64,000 nt of DNA from positions 99,049-163,048 of the forward strand of contig DASTRY010000007.1 in assembly GCA_035760965.1 (NCBI GenBank), given 5' to 3'. The stretch is from JADGHX01 sp035760965. Lineage in GTDB: Bacteria > Pseudomonadota > Gammaproteobacteria > Steroidobacterales > Steroidobacteraceae. The position numbers and the translations under genes are program-made. Positions 25,142 to 35,791 of the stretch are shown one piece after another. Each line of letters opens with the position of its first letter. The first letter of the stretch is position 1. The notes below the pieces were generated by a model, which had not been told where the DNA came from, did no database searches, and was given only the letters and a program-made list of their open reading frames with translations.

Positions 25142-26445
25142 TCGAGCACCTCGTGCGCGGCACGCTCGCCGGACATCAGCGCGCCGGTCACGGTAGCGAA
25201 TTCGTCCGTCTCCGTAGCTTCGCCTGCGAAGAACAACGTGTCGTCGAGCGGCTTCGCAAGATCCTCTTGCGCCGATCCGCCTCCCACCGCGACGTAGCTG
25301 TACGCCCCGTGCGAGAAGGGATCGCGCGCCCAATCGTGCGAGTACGCCGCGTCGAGCTGCTCGCGCACATCGCATTGATGATCGAACAGCACGTCGAGAC
25401 TCGCGAGTGCGGCATCCACCAGGCCCGTGAAGTCGTACTTCGCGGCCAGCCGAGCCGCTCCAGTGCCGCCGGCCCACGCGTTGAGAACCGGCGCTCGTAT
25501 CGGCAGTGCCGTCCAGAACGTGCGGAACTCGCAGCCGGGCGCGTGAAAGAAGCCGCCGTCGCGATAGCGGCCGTCGTCCAGGTTTTCCCAGAACGCGGTC
25601 TGAAACTTCAGAACGAGCTTCACGACGGGCCCGAAGCCGATGCTGCGCACGGCGCGCTGTTTCGCATCGAGCGCCGGTGTGAACCGGACCGCGTCCGGCG
25701 AATCCGCCGGGAGCTGCAGAATGCCGAGCGGCAGCGTGACGATCGCGCGCGCCGCCTGGGTGGTGAACGGCTTGCCGAACGACTCGCCGGACACTTCGAC
25801 CTTGCCGCGGGACCAGCGCACTTCGCGCACGCGTGTCTGCAGTCGCACCTGCACTTTGTCGGCGGGCAACGCACCGACGAGCGCCGCGAGCAAGGAGGTG
25901 TAGCCGCCGCCGGGTCTGGATTGCGGCGCGTTGCTCAGCAGCTGGCCGGTCCACTCGTCCGCGATGGCGCGAGCGCTCGCGCGCGCGGTGTCCGCCGCGT
26001 CGAATCCTTCCGCCATCATGCGCGCGTAGCGCTTCGCGTCCTCCGACAGGTCGTCCTTCAGGATGCGCTCGAGCGCTTCGTCGAGCGACACGTCGTGCGT
26101 CAGCTCGTCGCGGTGCGCGAGCATCGCTTGCTGCACGACCTGGAAGAAGCTGTCGCGCTGACGGAGCACGCCGTTCTCGAGTCGCCAGTGCGAGTCCTCG
26201 GTCTCGATGGCGCTCTTGCCGGCGCGCGCGAGCCAAGCGACGGTGCAGGGCGCGTATCCGTGCACGAATTCCGCGCCGAGCTCGATGGGCGCCGCGAGAC
26301 CCGGCTCGTGACGTGTCCAGATGCGGCCGCCAACGCGGTCGCGCGCTTCGAGCACGAGCACGCTGCGGCCGCCGGCCGCAAGCGTCGCGGCTGCCGCGAG
26401 CCCGGCGGCACCGGCACCGATCACGAGAACGTCATGGTGAGACAT
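25138..26445 (-). CDS. flavin-containing amine oxidoreductase
   Basis: The 435-aa FAD enzyme begins with VLVIGAGAAGLAAA and LVLEARDRVGGRI, the dinucleotide-binding and second-motif signatures of the monoamine/polyamine oxidase family. It ends with LFFAGEATETDEFATVTGALMSGERAA, the family FAD-binding C-terminus. There is no signal peptide. It should oxidise an amine or related substrate, with unknown specificity. It is coupled to the exported TPR protein downstream. Confidence 0.9.
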   Translation of the reverse strand: MSHHDVLVIGAGAAGLAAAATLAAGGRSVLVLEARDRVGGRIWTRHEPGLAAPIELGAEFVHGYAPCTVAWLARAGKSAIETEDSHWRLENGVLRQRDSFFQVVQQAMLAHRDELTHDVSLDEALERILKDDLSEDAKRYARMMAEGFDAADTARASARAIADEWTGQLLSNAPQSRPGGGYTSLLAALVGALPADKVQVRLQTRVREVRWSRGKVEVSGESFGKPFTTQAARAIVTLPLGILQLPADSPDAVRFTPALDAKQRAVRSIGFGPVVKLVLKFQTAFWENLDDGRYRDGGFFHAPGCEFRTFWTALPIRAPVLNAWAGGTGAARLAAKYDFTGLVDAALASLDVLFDHQCDVREQLDAAYSHDWARDPFSHGAYSYVAVGGGSAQEDLAKPLDDTLFFAGEATETDEFATVTGALMSGERAAHEVLE

Positions 26446-26480
26446 GATCGGATTCTACGCGGTAGCGCGACGCCGAACGC

Positions 26481-26486
26481 TAGAAT
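26481..26486 (+). promoter_or_regulatory. -10-like TAGAAT beside the DOMON gene start
   Basis: TAGAAT followed by GCCGCGG lies just before ATG 26494, giving a predicted start point at or next to the initiation codon. It also covers the alternative ATG at 26485, which argues against that start. Confidence 0.3.
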
Positions 26487-26493
26487 GCCGCGG

Positions 26494-27030
26494 ATGCCAC
26501 ATTCCTCATCGCGTACCATAGCGCTCGTCCCGTTCGCCCCCCTTGCCGACAGCGCAGTTCAGGGTCTCGACGTGGAGGTCGGGTACGCGGCAGGTGAGGC
26601 ACTGCATCTGAAATACATCCTGCGCGCGGATCTCGCGCGGCTGCGGATTCCGGAGCCGAGGCCCGCAGCCCGCACGGACGAATTGTGGCGACACACGTGC
26701 TTCGAAGCCTTTCTTCGTGCACGAACGGGTACGAGCTACCACGAGATCAACGCCTCGCCCTCGACGGAATGGGCGGTGTACGCGTTCGCCGACTACCGAC
26801 AGGGCATGTCGCCAGCCGACGTCGCGCCGCCGTCCATTCACGTGACGCGCACGCCGCGCGAGCTGGTCGTCGACCTGCACGTCGATTTAAAACTGTTGCC
26901 GCCGTCACGCGCTTTGGCACTCGCGGCCGTCATCGAGGACGGCAGTGGTAGCCTCTCGTACTGGGCCCTGAAGCATCCCGCCGCGAAGCCCGACTTCCAT
27001 CACCTCGGCGGCTTCGTTTTGGAGCTGTAG
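26494..27030 (+). CDS. DOMON-like domain protein
   Basis: The 178-aa protein matches the small conserved proteobacterial DOMON-like family: ELWRHTCFEAFLR, YHEINASPSTEWAVYAFADYRQGM, and a terminal SYWALKHPAAKPDFHH. DOMON folds bind heme or sugars; ligand residues are not identifiable here. A TAGAAT hexamer sits 7 nt before ATG 26494 and there is no Shine-Dalgarno sequence, so the transcript may be leaderless; ATG 26485 is an alternative. The stop is 1 bp from the next start. Confidence 0.82.
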   Translation: MPHSSSRTIALVPFAPLADSAVQGLDVEVGYAAGEALHLKYILRADLARLRIPEPRPAARTDELWRHTCFEAFLRARTGTSYHEINASPSTEWAVYAFADYRQGMSPADVAPPSIHVTRTPRELVVDLHVDLKLLPPSRALALAAVIEDGSGSLSYWALKHPAAKPDFHHLGGFVLEL

Positions 27031-27031
27031 C

Positions 27032-28234
27032 ATGAAATTCGGAATCGATCGCCTGCTCGCGGACGCGAGCTTGCGCCAGCCGCTCGCGGGCAAGCGCGTC
27101 GCGCTGCTCGCGCATCCCGCCTCCGTCACGGCGAATCTCACGCATTCGCTCGATGCGCTCGCCGCCACCGGAGACGTGAAGCTCACCGCAGCCTTCGGGC
27201 CGCAACATGGTCTGCGCGGCGACAAGCAGGACAACATGATCGAGTCGCCGGACTTCAACGATCCGGTGCATGGCATTCCGGTGTTCAGCCTCTATGGCAC
27301 CGTGCGCCGCCCGACCGCGGCGATGCTGGACACGTTCGACGTGCTGCTCGTGGACCTGCAAGACGTCGGCTGTCGCATCTACACCTTCATCACGACGCTG
27401 CTCTACGTGCTCGAAGAAGCCGCGCAGAAGGGCAAGGCCGTGTGGATTCTCGATCGGCCGAATCCGGCGGGCCGGCCGGTCGAGGGCCTGAAGCTGCGCG
27501 CCGGCTGGGAAAGCTTCGTCGGCGCCGGGCCGCTGCCGATGCGGCACGGCTTGACGCTCGGCGAGCTCGCGCACTGGTTCGTGCGCGTGAAGCGTCTCGA
27601 CGTGGACTATCGCGTCATCGCGATGGAGGGCTGGAACCCCGAGGCCGCGCCCGGCTACGGCTGGCCGCTCGGCGAGCGCTCGTGGGTGAACCCGAGTCCG
27701 AACGCATCGAACCTGTGGATGGCGCGCGCATATGCCGGCACGGTGATGATCGAGGGCTGCACGTTGTCGGAAGGGCGCGGCACGACGCGGCCGCTCGAGC
27801 TCTTCGGCGCGCCGGATATCGATGTCACCGCGCTCCTGAAGGACATGCAGTCTCTGGCGCCATCGTGGCTGGCGGGCTGCCGGCTGCGGCCGTGCTTTTT
27901 CGAGCCGACCTTCCACAAGCACGTCGGCAAGCTCTGCGCGGGCCTGCAGATTCACGTGGACGATCCGGGCTATTCGCATTACGAGTTCCGCCCGTGGCGG
28001 CTCGTCGCGCTGGCGCTGAAAGCGCTGCGCCGCCAGCAGCCGCGGTACGGCATCTGGCGGCACTTCGACTACGAGTACGAGCGCAACAAGCTCGCGTTCG
28101 ACGTCATCAACGGCGGCGAGCAGCTGCGCGAGTGGATCGACGATCCGGCGGCGCAGCCCGGCGACTTGGACGCGCTGGCCGTGCCGGACGAAAAGGCTTG
28201 GCTGGACGAGCGGCGAGCGGTGCTCATGTACTGA
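27032..28234 (+). CDS. NamZ-family (DUF1343) exo-beta-N-acetylmuramidase-like protein
   Basis: The 400-aa protein carries DUF1343 hallmarks: GKRVALLAHPASV, FGPQHGLRGDKQDNM, FSLYG, LLVDLQDVGCRIYTF, ILDRPNPAG, and NPSPNASN..AR.Y.GTVMIEG.T.SEGRGTTRPLE. The founding member NamZ removes terminal MurNAc from peptidoglycan fragments. There is no signal peptide, so a role in cytoplasmic wall recycling is more likely than secretion. It lies one base after the DOMON-like gene and is probably co-transcribed. Confidence 0.9.
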   Translation: MKFGIDRLLADASLRQPLAGKRVALLAHPASVTANLTHSLDALAATGDVKLTAAFGPQHGLRGDKQDNMIESPDFNDPVHGIPVFSLYGTVRRPTAAMLDTFDVLLVDLQDVGCRIYTFITTLLYVLEEAAQKGKAVWILDRPNPAGRPVEGLKLRAGWESFVGAGPLPMRHGLTLGELAHWFVRVKRLDVDYRVIAMEGWNPEAAPGYGWPLGERSWVNPSPNASNLWMARAYAGTVMIEGCTLSEGRGTTRPLELFGAPDIDVTALLKDMQSLAPSWLAGCRLRPCFFEPTFHKHVGKLCAGLQIHVDDPGYSHYEFRPWRLVALALKALRRQQPRYGIWRHFDYEYERNKLAFDVINGGEQLREWIDDPAAQPGDLDALAVPDEKAWLDERRAVLMY

Positions 28235-28316
28235 GCGCTCCGATCGAACTGCCTTGGCAGAACTCCCGGTCGCGCTGCTCGTTGTCTGTGTTTAGCCTCC
28301 GAGCAGTACGTCCGAC

Positions 28317-30344
28317 ATGAAATGGATTTGCGGAGCAATCGCAGCGATGACACTCACATCCGGTGCGGCCGAGGCCGCCGAGCCCCCTCTCATTCCACGC
28401 GCCGCGCTCTTCGGCAACCCCGTGCGCACGCAGGCGCGGCTGAGCCCCGACGGCCAGTACATCTCGTTCCTCGCGCCGCGCGACGGCTTCCTGAACGTGT
28501 GGCTCGCGCCGTACGGCAAGCTCGGCAGTGCCAAGCCGATCACCGCCGACAAGAAGCGCGGCATCCGCGAGCACTCGTGGGCGCTCGACGGCAAGCACAT
28601 CCTGTATCTGCAGGATGAAGCCGGCGACGAGAACTGGCGCGTCCACAGCGTCGACGTCGAGAGCGCGAAGGAGATCGATCTCACGCCGTTCAAGGACGTG
28701 CAGGCGCAGGTGGTGGGCGCCTCGCATCGGCATCCCAACACGGTGTTGATCGCGCTCAACGATCGCGTGCCGGAGTGGCACGACCTCTATTCCATCGACG
28801 TGCGCAACGGCGAGCGCAAGCTCGTCGAGAAGAACGAGCAGGAGTTCGCGGGCTACGTTGCGGATCTCGATTTGCAGCCGCGCATCGCCGTGAAGACGTT
28901 GCCGAGCGGCGGCGGGCGGCTCTTTCGGCACACGCCGCAGGGCTGGCAGAGCTTTCTCGAGTACGGGCAGGAAGACAGTCTCACGACCAGCCCGCTGACC
29001 GTCGAGGGCGACGGTCGCACGGCGTTGCTCGTGAGCGCGGTGGGACGCGACAAGGCCGCGCTCGTGCGCGTCGAGCTCGACACGGCCAAGCAGAGCGTCG
29101 TGGCGGAGAGCTCCAAGGCGGACATTTCCGATGTCTGGATCGAGCCGCGCACGCACGAGCCGCAGGCCTATGCGGTGGAATATCTCCACAACGAGTACGC
29201 GCCGCTGACACCCGACGCCGCGAAGGACATCGAGCGGCTGCGCGGCACGCTCGGGCCGCAGTTCACGGTATCGAGTCGCACGCTGGACGATCGCAAATGG
29301 ATCGTCGTCGTGGACGATCCGGTGCACGTGCTCTCGACCTATCTCTACGATCGCGACAGCGGACAGGTGACGAAGCTCTTCGATCAGCGGCCGGAGCTGG
29401 CGAACGCGCCGCTGCAACCGATGCTGGCGCGCGAGATCAAGTCGCGCGATGGGCTCACGCTCGTTTCGTATCTCACGCTACCGCGCACGGCCGCCGCAGA
29501 TCGCAACGGCAAGCCGGCGCAGCCGGTGCCGCTCGTGCTGAATGTGCACGGCGGGCCGTGGGCGCGCGACAGCTACGGCTTTCATCCGGAGCACCAGTGG
29601 CTCGCGAATCGCGGCTATGCCGTGCTGTCGGTGAATTTCCGCGGCTCGACCGGCTTCGGCAAAGCATTCATCAACGCCGGCGATCACGAATGGGGCCGCA
29701 AGATGCAGGACGATCTGATCGACGCCATGAACTGGGCGGTGCGCGAGAAGATCGCGCTGCCCGACAAGGTGGCGATCTACGGCGGCTCGTACGGCGGGTA
29801 CGCGGTGCTCGCGGGGCTCACGTTCACGCCCGATACCTTTGCGTGCGGCGTGGACATCGTCGGCCCGTCCAATCTCGAGACGCTGCTCGCGTCGATTCCG
29901 CCGTACTGGAAATCGTTCTACGAAGACATGGTCCGGCGCATCGGCGATCCGCGCACGGAGGAGGGGCGCGCGCTGTTGAAGGAGCGCTCACCGCTGACCT
30001 ACGCGGATCGGATCAAGAAGCCGTTGCTGATCGCGCAGGGCGCGAACGATCCGCGCGTGAAGCAGGCGGAGTCGGATCAGATCGTCACGGCGCTGAAGGC
30101 GAAGCACCTGCCGGTGACGTACGTGCTGTATCCGGACGAGGGCCATGGCTTTGCCCGGCCGCAGAACCGGCTGTCGTTCTATGCGATCTCGGAGGGATTT
30201 CTCGCGAAGTGCCTCGGCGGGCGCTTCGAGCCGATCGGGCGGGACTTCGACGGCTCGAGCGTGACGGTGTCCGTCGGCGCCGAGTTCGTGCCTGGGCTCG
30301 CGGAGGCGCTCCGAGAGCGCCAATCGACCGACGCGCGCGAGTAG
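28317..30344 (+). CDS. S9-family serine peptidase (acylaminoacyl/dipeptidyl type)
   Basis: The 675-aa product has a signal peptide (cleavage near AEAA). Residues about 30-400 have WD/beta-propeller character (LSPDGQYISFLAPRDG and repeats). A C-terminal alpha/beta hydrolase domain has the catalytic triad S491 (GGSYGGY), D578 (GANDPRV) and H610 (DEGHGF). The family cleaves short peptides; this one should act in the periplasm or outside. It has its own 82-bp upstream gap. A GC hairpin pair follows. Confidence 0.93.
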   Translation: MKWICGAIAAMTLTSGAAEAAEPPLIPRAALFGNPVRTQARLSPDGQYISFLAPRDGFLNVWLAPYGKLGSAKPITADKKRGIREHSWALDGKHILYLQDEAGDENWRVHSVDVESAKEIDLTPFKDVQAQVVGASHRHPNTVLIALNDRVPEWHDLYSIDVRNGERKLVEKNEQEFAGYVADLDLQPRIAVKTLPSGGGRLFRHTPQGWQSFLEYGQEDSLTTSPLTVEGDGRTALLVSAVGRDKAALVRVELDTAKQSVVAESSKADISDVWIEPRTHEPQAYAVEYLHNEYAPLTPDAAKDIERLRGTLGPQFTVSSRTLDDRKWIVVVDDPVHVLSTYLYDRDSGQVTKLFDQRPELANAPLQPMLAREIKSRDGLTLVSYLTLPRTAAADRNGKPAQPVPLVLNVHGGPWARDSYGFHPEHQWLANRGYAVLSVNFRGSTGFGKAFINAGDHEWGRKMQDDLIDAMNWAVREKIALPDKVAIYGGSYGGYAVLAGLTFTPDTFACGVDIVGPSNLETLLASIPPYWKSFYEDMVRRIGDPRTEEGRALLKERSPLTYADRIKKPLLIAQGANDPRVKQAESDQIVTALKAKHLPVTYVLYPDEGHGFARPQNRLSFYAISEGFLAKCLGGRFEPIGRDFDGSSVTVSVGAEFVPGLAEALRERQSTDARE

Positions 30345-30357
30345 GGCGCCCGCAGCT

Positions 30358-30418
30358 CCTCGGCGCCGCTCGCGGAGCGCTGCCGAGGCCATAGCGTGCC
30401 GGGCCGGCGCCCCGGCAC
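30358..30418. other. two GC-rich hairpins between the S9 peptidase gene and ygiQ
   Basis: CCTCGGC pairs with GCCGAGG (30358-30388), then GTGCCGGG with CCCGGCAC (30396-30418). There is no U-run, so they may be mRNA 3'-end stabilisers or weak terminators rather than canonical intrinsic terminators. Confidence 0.4.
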
Positions 30419-30435
30419 ACCGGGCCCTCGCGAGG

Positions 30436-30441
30436 TAATAT
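30436..30441 (+). promoter_or_regulatory. -10-like TAATAT just before ygiQ
   Basis: TAATAT followed by CGCGCCCCC lies 11 nt before the ygiQ ATG, which has no Shine-Dalgarno sequence of its own. A near-leaderless mRNA is suggested. Confidence 0.3.
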
Positions 30442-30452
30442 CGCGCCCCCTC

Positions 30453-32702
<2,250 letters not shown>

Positions 32703-32797
32703 TCGCCGCCGGCCGCGTCCGGCGTCTCGATTGCCCCCGGCTCGCGAACCGGAGTAGGGTTCCAACCCCGCCAAGGAGTGCACGGGGTGAGAGGCGC

Positions 32798-32908
32798 ATG
32801 CTCGAAGTGCTCGGGGTTGCTCTGGGTGTGCTCAATCTGATCGCCGCGTGGCAGGTCGCGCGCCGGCGTACGCGGCGGCGGCCGATCACGCTGGGAGCGA
32901 GGCGCTGA
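32798..32908 (+). CDS. 36-residue small membrane peptide ahead of nfeD
   Basis: An ATG with GTGAGAGG five bases upstream opens a 36-aa frame: about 20 hydrophobic residues (MLEVLGVALGVLNLIAAW) followed by a strongly basic tail with seven Arg. It ends one base before the nfeD GTG. The shape (one membrane helix with positive-inside tail) and the ribosome site support a real small protein, but no homology can be claimed. Confidence 0.4.
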   Translation: MLEVLGVALGVLNLIAAWQVARRRTRRRPITLGARR

Positions 32909-32909
32909 A

Positions 32910-34505
32910 GTGCAGGCAGTTGCGAGGCGAGTCGTCGCTACGCTGTGTGTCGGGTTCGCACTCGCGCTGCTGGCGCTCGGCGCCGCGGCTCCGAGGGCTG
33001 CCGATGCGCAGGCGCCCGCGGGCGCGAATGGCGCGACCGGTGCCGGCGCGGTCACCGTGCTCGACGTGAACGGGGCGATCGGTCCCGCGACCTCGCATTA
33101 CATCGAGAAGGGCATCGCTGCCGCAGACACCCGCGGCAGCACGCTCGTCATCCTGAAGATGGATACGCCGGGCGGGCTCGACACGTCCATGCGCGACATC
33201 ATTCGCGCGATCCTGGGATCGAAGGTCCCCGTTGCGACTTATGTCGCCCCTTCCGGTGCGCGCGCCGCGAGCGCGGGCACGTACATCATGTACGCCAGCC
33301 ACATTGCCGCGATGGCGCCCGCGACCAATATCGGTGCCGCAACGCCAGTCTCGATCGGCGGCGAGCCGCCGCCCGAGAAGCCGGCCGGCGGCTCAGGCGC
33401 GTCTCCCAATGACGATGACTCCGCTCAGCCGGAGGGGTCCGCGCAGGGCAAGGGCGATCAGGCCGAGCGAGGCGAGAAGTCCGGCAAGCCCGACAACGCG
33501 ACCCCTTCCGAGCCGCGCGCCGCGCCGAAATCGCAGTCGGGCGCTCCCTCCGGCGAATCCTCCGGCGGCAAATCAGGTGGCGACTCCGCTCGCAATCGCG
33601 CCCGCACGCCGCCCGAGCCCGCCAGTGCAATGGAACGCAAGGTCATCAACGACGCAGTGGCCTACATCCGCGGCCTCGCCGAGCTGCGCGGCCGCGATGC
33701 GGACTGGGCCGAAGAAGCGGTCAGGAGTGCCGCGAGTCTCTCCGCGACCGCGGCCCTCCAGCGCAACGTCATCGACGTCATCGCCCGAGACATTCCGGAC
33801 CTCCTGGACCAGATCGATGGCCGCGAGGTGAAGGTCGTCGGCAACAAGGTCGTGAAGCTCGCGACGCGCGGCCGCGCCGTCGAGCACATCGCGCCCGACT
33901 GGCGCACCAAGCTGCTCTCCGTCATCACGAACCCGACGATCGCGTATGGCCTCCTGCTCATCGGCATCTACGGTCTGCTGTTCGAGGGCTACAACCCCGG
34001 CGCGATCCTGCCCGGTGTGGTGGGGGCCATCGCGCTGATCACGGCGCTCTTCGCGTTTCAGGTGCTGGATGTGAACTACGCCGGGCTGGCGCTCATCGGG
34101 CTCGGCATCGCGATGATCATCGGGGAGTTCTTCGTGCCGAGCTTCGGCGCGCTCGGCGTGGGCGGCCTCGTCGCATTCGTCGTCGGCTCGATTATCCTGC
34201 TCGACACGGATACGCCCGGGTTGAACATCGGCATGCCCATCATCGGAGCCGTCGCCACATTCGGTGGCCTCGTCATCGTGGCGATCGCCTACATGGCGCG
34301 CCGCTCGATGAAGCGGCCCGTCGTTACCGGCGTGCAGGCGATGATCGGCGCCACCGCCGAGGTGTTCCAGGACTTCGTCGGAACGGGCACGGTGCGCTTC
34401 GGCGGCGAGCTCTGGAACGCGATCTCGGAAGTGCCGCTGCGCAAGGGTCAGCTCGTGCGCATCACGCGAGTCGAAGGGCTGAGGGTCTGGGTCGAACCGC
34501 TCTGA
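32910..34505 (+). CDS. nfeD: NfeD-family membrane serine protease (long form)
   Basis: The 531-aa product has a signal peptide (to about 33), a ClpP/SDH-type serine protease domain with S121 in PSGARAASAGTY, and K244 in MERKVINDAVAYIR as the likely catalytic lysine. Four to five membrane helices (about 345-450) and a C-terminal OB-fold NfeD domain follow. In the archaeal relative 1510-N, Ser and Lys are about 41 residues apart. Here about 80 extra low-complexity residues (Pro/Ser/Asp/Gly-rich) sit between them. The family cleaves hydrophobic regions of stomatin-type partners; the slipin gene follows directly. The start is GTG 32910. Confidence 0.92.
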   Translation: MQAVARRVVATLCVGFALALLALGAAAPRAADAQAPAGANGATGAGAVTVLDVNGAIGPATSHYIEKGIAAADTRGSTLVILKMDTPGGLDTSMRDIIRAILGSKVPVATYVAPSGARAASAGTYIMYASHIAAMAPATNIGAATPVSIGGEPPPEKPAGGSGASPNDDDSAQPEGSAQGKGDQAERGEKSGKPDNATPSEPRAAPKSQSGAPSGESSGGKSGGDSARNRARTPPEPASAMERKVINDAVAYIRGLAELRGRDADWAEEAVRSAASLSATAALQRNVIDVIARDIPDLLDQIDGREVKVVGNKVVKLATRGRAVEHIAPDWRTKLLSVITNPTIAYGLLLIGIYGLLFEGYNPGAILPGVVGAIALITALFAFQVLDVNYAGLALIGLGIAMIIGEFFVPSFGALGVGGLVAFVVGSIILLDTDTPGLNIGMPIIGAVATFGGLVIVAIAYMARRSMKRPVVTGVQAMIGATAEVFQDFVGTGTVRFGGELWNAISEVPLRKGQLVRITRVEGLRVWVEPL

Positions 34506-34515
34506 GGAGAGCCGC

Positions 34516-35265
34516 ATGAGCTTTGGCATCGTCGTCGTCGTTCTCATTGGCATTCTGATCTTCAGCGCCGTGCGGGTGCTGAACGAGTACGAGCGCGGCG
34601 TGACGTTCACGCTCGGCCGGTTCACCGGCGTCAAGGGGCCGGGGCTGATCCTGCTGTGGCCGGCGATCCAACGTATGATCAAGGTCGATCTGCGCGTCAT
34701 CGTGCTGGACGTGCCGAAGCAGGACGTGATCCTGCGCGACAACGTCTCGGTGAAAGTGAACGCGGTCGTTTACTTCCGCATCATCGATCCCGCGCGCGCC
34801 ATCATCCAGGTGGCCGAAGTGTTCCAGGCGACGAGCCAGCTCGCGCAGACCACCTTGCGCTCGGTGCTCGGCCAGCACGACTTGGACGACGTGCTGTCGC
34901 AGCGGGACAAGCTGAACGCGGACATCCAGCGCATCCTCGATCAGAGCACCGAGGCGTGGGGCATCAAGGTGCAGAACGTCGAGATCAAGCAGGTGGACCT
35001 CGACGAGAGCATGATCCGCGCGATGGCGAAGCAGGCGGAGGCCGAGCGCACGCGGCGCGCGAAGATCATCCACGCCGAAGGCGAGAGTCAGGCCGCGCAG
35101 CAGCTGGTGCAGGCGGCGCAGGCGCTCGCGACGGAGCCGCGCGCCCTGCAGCTGCGCTATCTGCAGACGCTCGCGGACATCTCGAACGAGAAGACCTCGA
35201 CCATCGTGTTCCCCCTGCCGCTCGATCTCATCAAACCGCTGATCGAGGGCCGTCACAAAGAATGA
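34516..35265 (+). CDS. slipin (stomatin/SPFH family) protein
   Basis: The 249-aa protein has one N-terminal membrane helix (about 3-20), then an SPFH domain (YERGVTFTLGRF, GLILLWPAIQRMIKVDLR, VDVPKQDVILRDNVSVKVNAVVYFR-type text). A helical region rich in A/E/R (AMAKQAEAERTRRAKIIHAEGES) should drive oligomerisation. The C-terminus SNEKTSTIVFPLPLD is the site region cleaved by NfeD in homologues. It is 10 bp after nfeD. The pair acts in membrane microdomain quality control. Confidence 0.93.
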   Translation: MSFGIVVVVLIGILIFSAVRVLNEYERGVTFTLGRFTGVKGPGLILLWPAIQRMIKVDLRVIVLDVPKQDVILRDNVSVKVNAVVYFRIIDPARAIIQVAEVFQATSQLAQTTLRSVLGQHDLDDVLSQRDKLNADIQRILDQSTEAWGIKVQNVEIKQVDLDESMIRAMAKQAEAERTRRAKIIHAEGESQAAQQLVQAAQALATEPRALQLRYLQTLADISNEKTSTIVFPLPLDLIKPLIEGRHKE

Positions 35266-35633
35266 GCGCCCGCGGAATTCTCGCGACTGCCGGCATCCTG
35301 CTGGCGCTCGCTGTCGTGCTCGGCGCGGTCGGGACGCACGTGATGCGCGCGCGGCTCACGCCCGATCAGCTCGCTATGTACGAGACTGCCGCGCGCTATC
35401 ACTTCTATCACTCGCTCGGACTCCTGGGCATCGGTGCGGTGGCGCTCAACTGGGATTCGCCGTGGCTGCGCGGATCGGCGTGGCTCATCGTCCTGGGCAC
35501 CGTGCTCTTCTCGGGCGCGCTGTATCTCGCCTCCCTGGGTGCGCCGAGGGCGATACAGGTGCTCCCACCCTTCGGCGGCCTCGCCTGGATCGCCGGCTGG
35601 ATCGTGTTCGCGGTCGCGGCCTGGCGGCGCTGA
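35262..35633 (+). CDS. DUF423 family small membrane protein
   Basis: The 123-aa protein has four membrane helices and the DUF423 pattern: LGAVGTHVMRARLTPDQLAMYETAARYHFYHSLGLL and LFSGALYLASLG near the middle. Function is unknown (E. coli YgdD relative). The ATG overlaps the slipin stop by 4 nt, so nfeD-slipin-DUF423 is one transcription unit. Confidence 0.92.
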   Translation: MSARGILATAGILLALAVVLGAVGTHVMRARLTPDQLAMYETAARYHFYHSLGLLGIGAVALNWDSPWLRGSAWLIVLGTVLFSGALYLASLGAPRAIQVLPPFGGLAWIAGWIVFAVAAWRR

Positions 35634-35791
35634 GACGAACGGAACGGGGCTCGCGCCAGGCCGAGAGATAGTTCGAGCTGGCGCGCAGTGCTACGCACGA
35701 TTCCCATGCTCGAGGTTGCCCGGCGGCGCCGCCATCTCGAGAATTCCGCCTTTCGCTCATCGGGCGTCTCTCAATGCGAGGATTCGCTACC

